From positions 1-5,602 of the forward strand of contig JAUIEY010000135.1 of the NCBI GenBank assembly GCA_030429685.1: a stretch of 5,602 bases of DNA, read 5' to 3'. The DNA comes from Gammaproteobacteria bacterium (GTDB lineage: Bacteria; Pseudomonadota; Gammaproteobacteria; Steroidobacterales; GCA-2729495). A program made the position numbers and the translations under genes. Below are positions 5,138-5,602 of the stretch, piece by piece. Below the pieces are notes generated by a model. It was not told where the DNA came from. It saw only the letters and a program-made list of their open reading frames with translations, and did no database searches. Numbering within the stretch: position 1 is the stretch's first letter; each line of letters starts with the position of its first letter.

Positions 5138-5602
5138 CTAATCGCCGGTGCTCTGAGCCGCGTCTTTCTGCGCCGCCCGAATCTGTTCGTAAACGGTCCG
5201 CGCGTCTTTTATAAACTCAAAGCGCGGTGTCTGCGGCTGATTTGCGCCCGGTAACGACAGGCCGCTCATCGATGCAGAAGCCAGCGGCGCATTTCCAAAG
5301 ACAATCGTGCCGGAGCCATCGCTATGTTCTGACAGCGAAACTTCGTCCAGGGTGCGCAGGTTGATGGAGGTAACGCGTTTTTTGAACCAACCGGAAATAA
5401 TGACAATGCGTTCATCGGTCAGGCCGTAGAAAGTGTTTTTGCGGATTCTGGCGTCGGTAAAGAAGCGCCCGACGAGCATGTGCAGGCCGATCAGTACAAA
5501 CGGAATGCCCCAGAGCAGGGCAAACAGGGGTGCGCCGTCTTGCAGCACGGAATATTCCCAGAACAGGGCAAAGCCGCCCCACATAAGGCTGAAGGGAATC
5601 AT
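5138..5602 (-). CDS. Bacterial PH-domain membrane protein, C-terminal part (5' end outside window)
   Basis: At least 154 residues are visible, ending at TAG (5140-5138). The frame runs to the window edge. The Met encoded by the last three bases is probably internal: related proteins have about 30-45 residues before this point, often with a W.G.P..G segment, and the first visible residues are already in a membrane helix. Two hydrophobic helices follow each other (about 3-21 and 24-45), then a bacterial PH-like domain from about residue 55: NTFYGLTDERIVIISGWF, then KKRVTSINLRTLDEVSLSE, GSGTIVFG, and a C-terminal FEFIKDARTVYEQIRAAQ helix. The TDERI and sINLRtLdeV blocks are characteristic of this family. 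Its role is unknown; it is a membrane-anchored cytoplasmic-face domain without visible catalytic residues. The MarC gene follows 64 bases downstream on the same strand. Confidence 0.82.
   Translation of the reverse strand: MIPFSLMWGGFALFWEYSVLQDGAPLFALLWGIPFVLIGLHMLVGRFFTDARIRKNTFYGLTDERIVIISGWFKKRVTSINLRTLDEVSLSEHSDGSGTIVFGNAPLASASMSGLSLPGANQPQTPRFEFIKDARTVYEQIRAAQKDAAQSTGD

Noticed and set aside
5600..5602. ATG at the window edge as the true start of the PH-domain protein.
   Set aside because: The first visible residues are already a membrane helix that relatives reach only after several dozen residues, and no upstream sequence is available for a ribosome site.
1..5602. A mobile element, defence system, CRISPR array, tRNA or other RNA gene.
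   Set aside because: Nothing resembles a transposase, integrase, direct-repeat array or cloverleaf, and base composition looks even across the window.

Overview
The window looks like an ordinary chromosomal segment of a moderately GC-rich Gram-negative bacterium. It is probably a member of the Pseudomonadota, and I lean towards an environmental gammaproteobacterium. This rests on the overall style of the proteins: a Sec-type signal peptide ending in AGA, a MarC family membrane protein, and a bacterial PH-domain membrane protein of proteobacterial type. I cannot name a genus. I see no tRNA, rRNA, CRISPR array, insertion sequence, integrase, phage gene or clear compositional break.

Layout from left to right: (1) the C-terminal part of a GlcD-like FAD-linked oxidase on the + strand, whose 5' end lies outside the window; (2) a 190-base gap holding a strong hairpin straight after the oxidase stop, two small inverted repeats and a candidate extended -10 promoter; (3) a complete UbiD-family decarboxylase on the + strand; (4) a complete zinc-less MDR-superfamily NADP-dependent oxidoreductase on the - strand, converging on the UbiD gene with an 11-base overlap of the 3' ends; (5) a 70-base divergent gap with a perfect 7-bp inverted repeat; (6) a small exported SnoaL/NTF2-like protein on the + strand; (7) a convergent gap whose two stop codons lie within or next to the arms of an inverted repeat; (8) a MarC family six-helix membrane protein on the - strand; (9) the C-terminal part of a bacterial PH-domain membrane protein on the - strand, whose 5' end lies outside the window and which probably precedes the MarC gene in a transcription unit.

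The FAD oxidase, the UbiD-family enzyme and the MDR reductase could together handle an aromatic or unsaturated carboxylic acid: flavin-dependent oxidation, prenylated-FMN-dependent (de)carboxylation, and NADPH reduction of an enal or enone. This is an inference from adjacency. No ring-cleavage gene, transporter, regulator or UbiX-type prenyltransferase is visible here. The other three genes look like unrelated housekeeping or accessory functions.

I found no convincing new multi-gene system. The observation most worth checking is in the UbiD-family protein. It keeps the Asn, the Arg and the three Glu of the usual metal and catalytic set, but the position expected to hold the metal-binding His appears to be Thr, and there is no His nearby.
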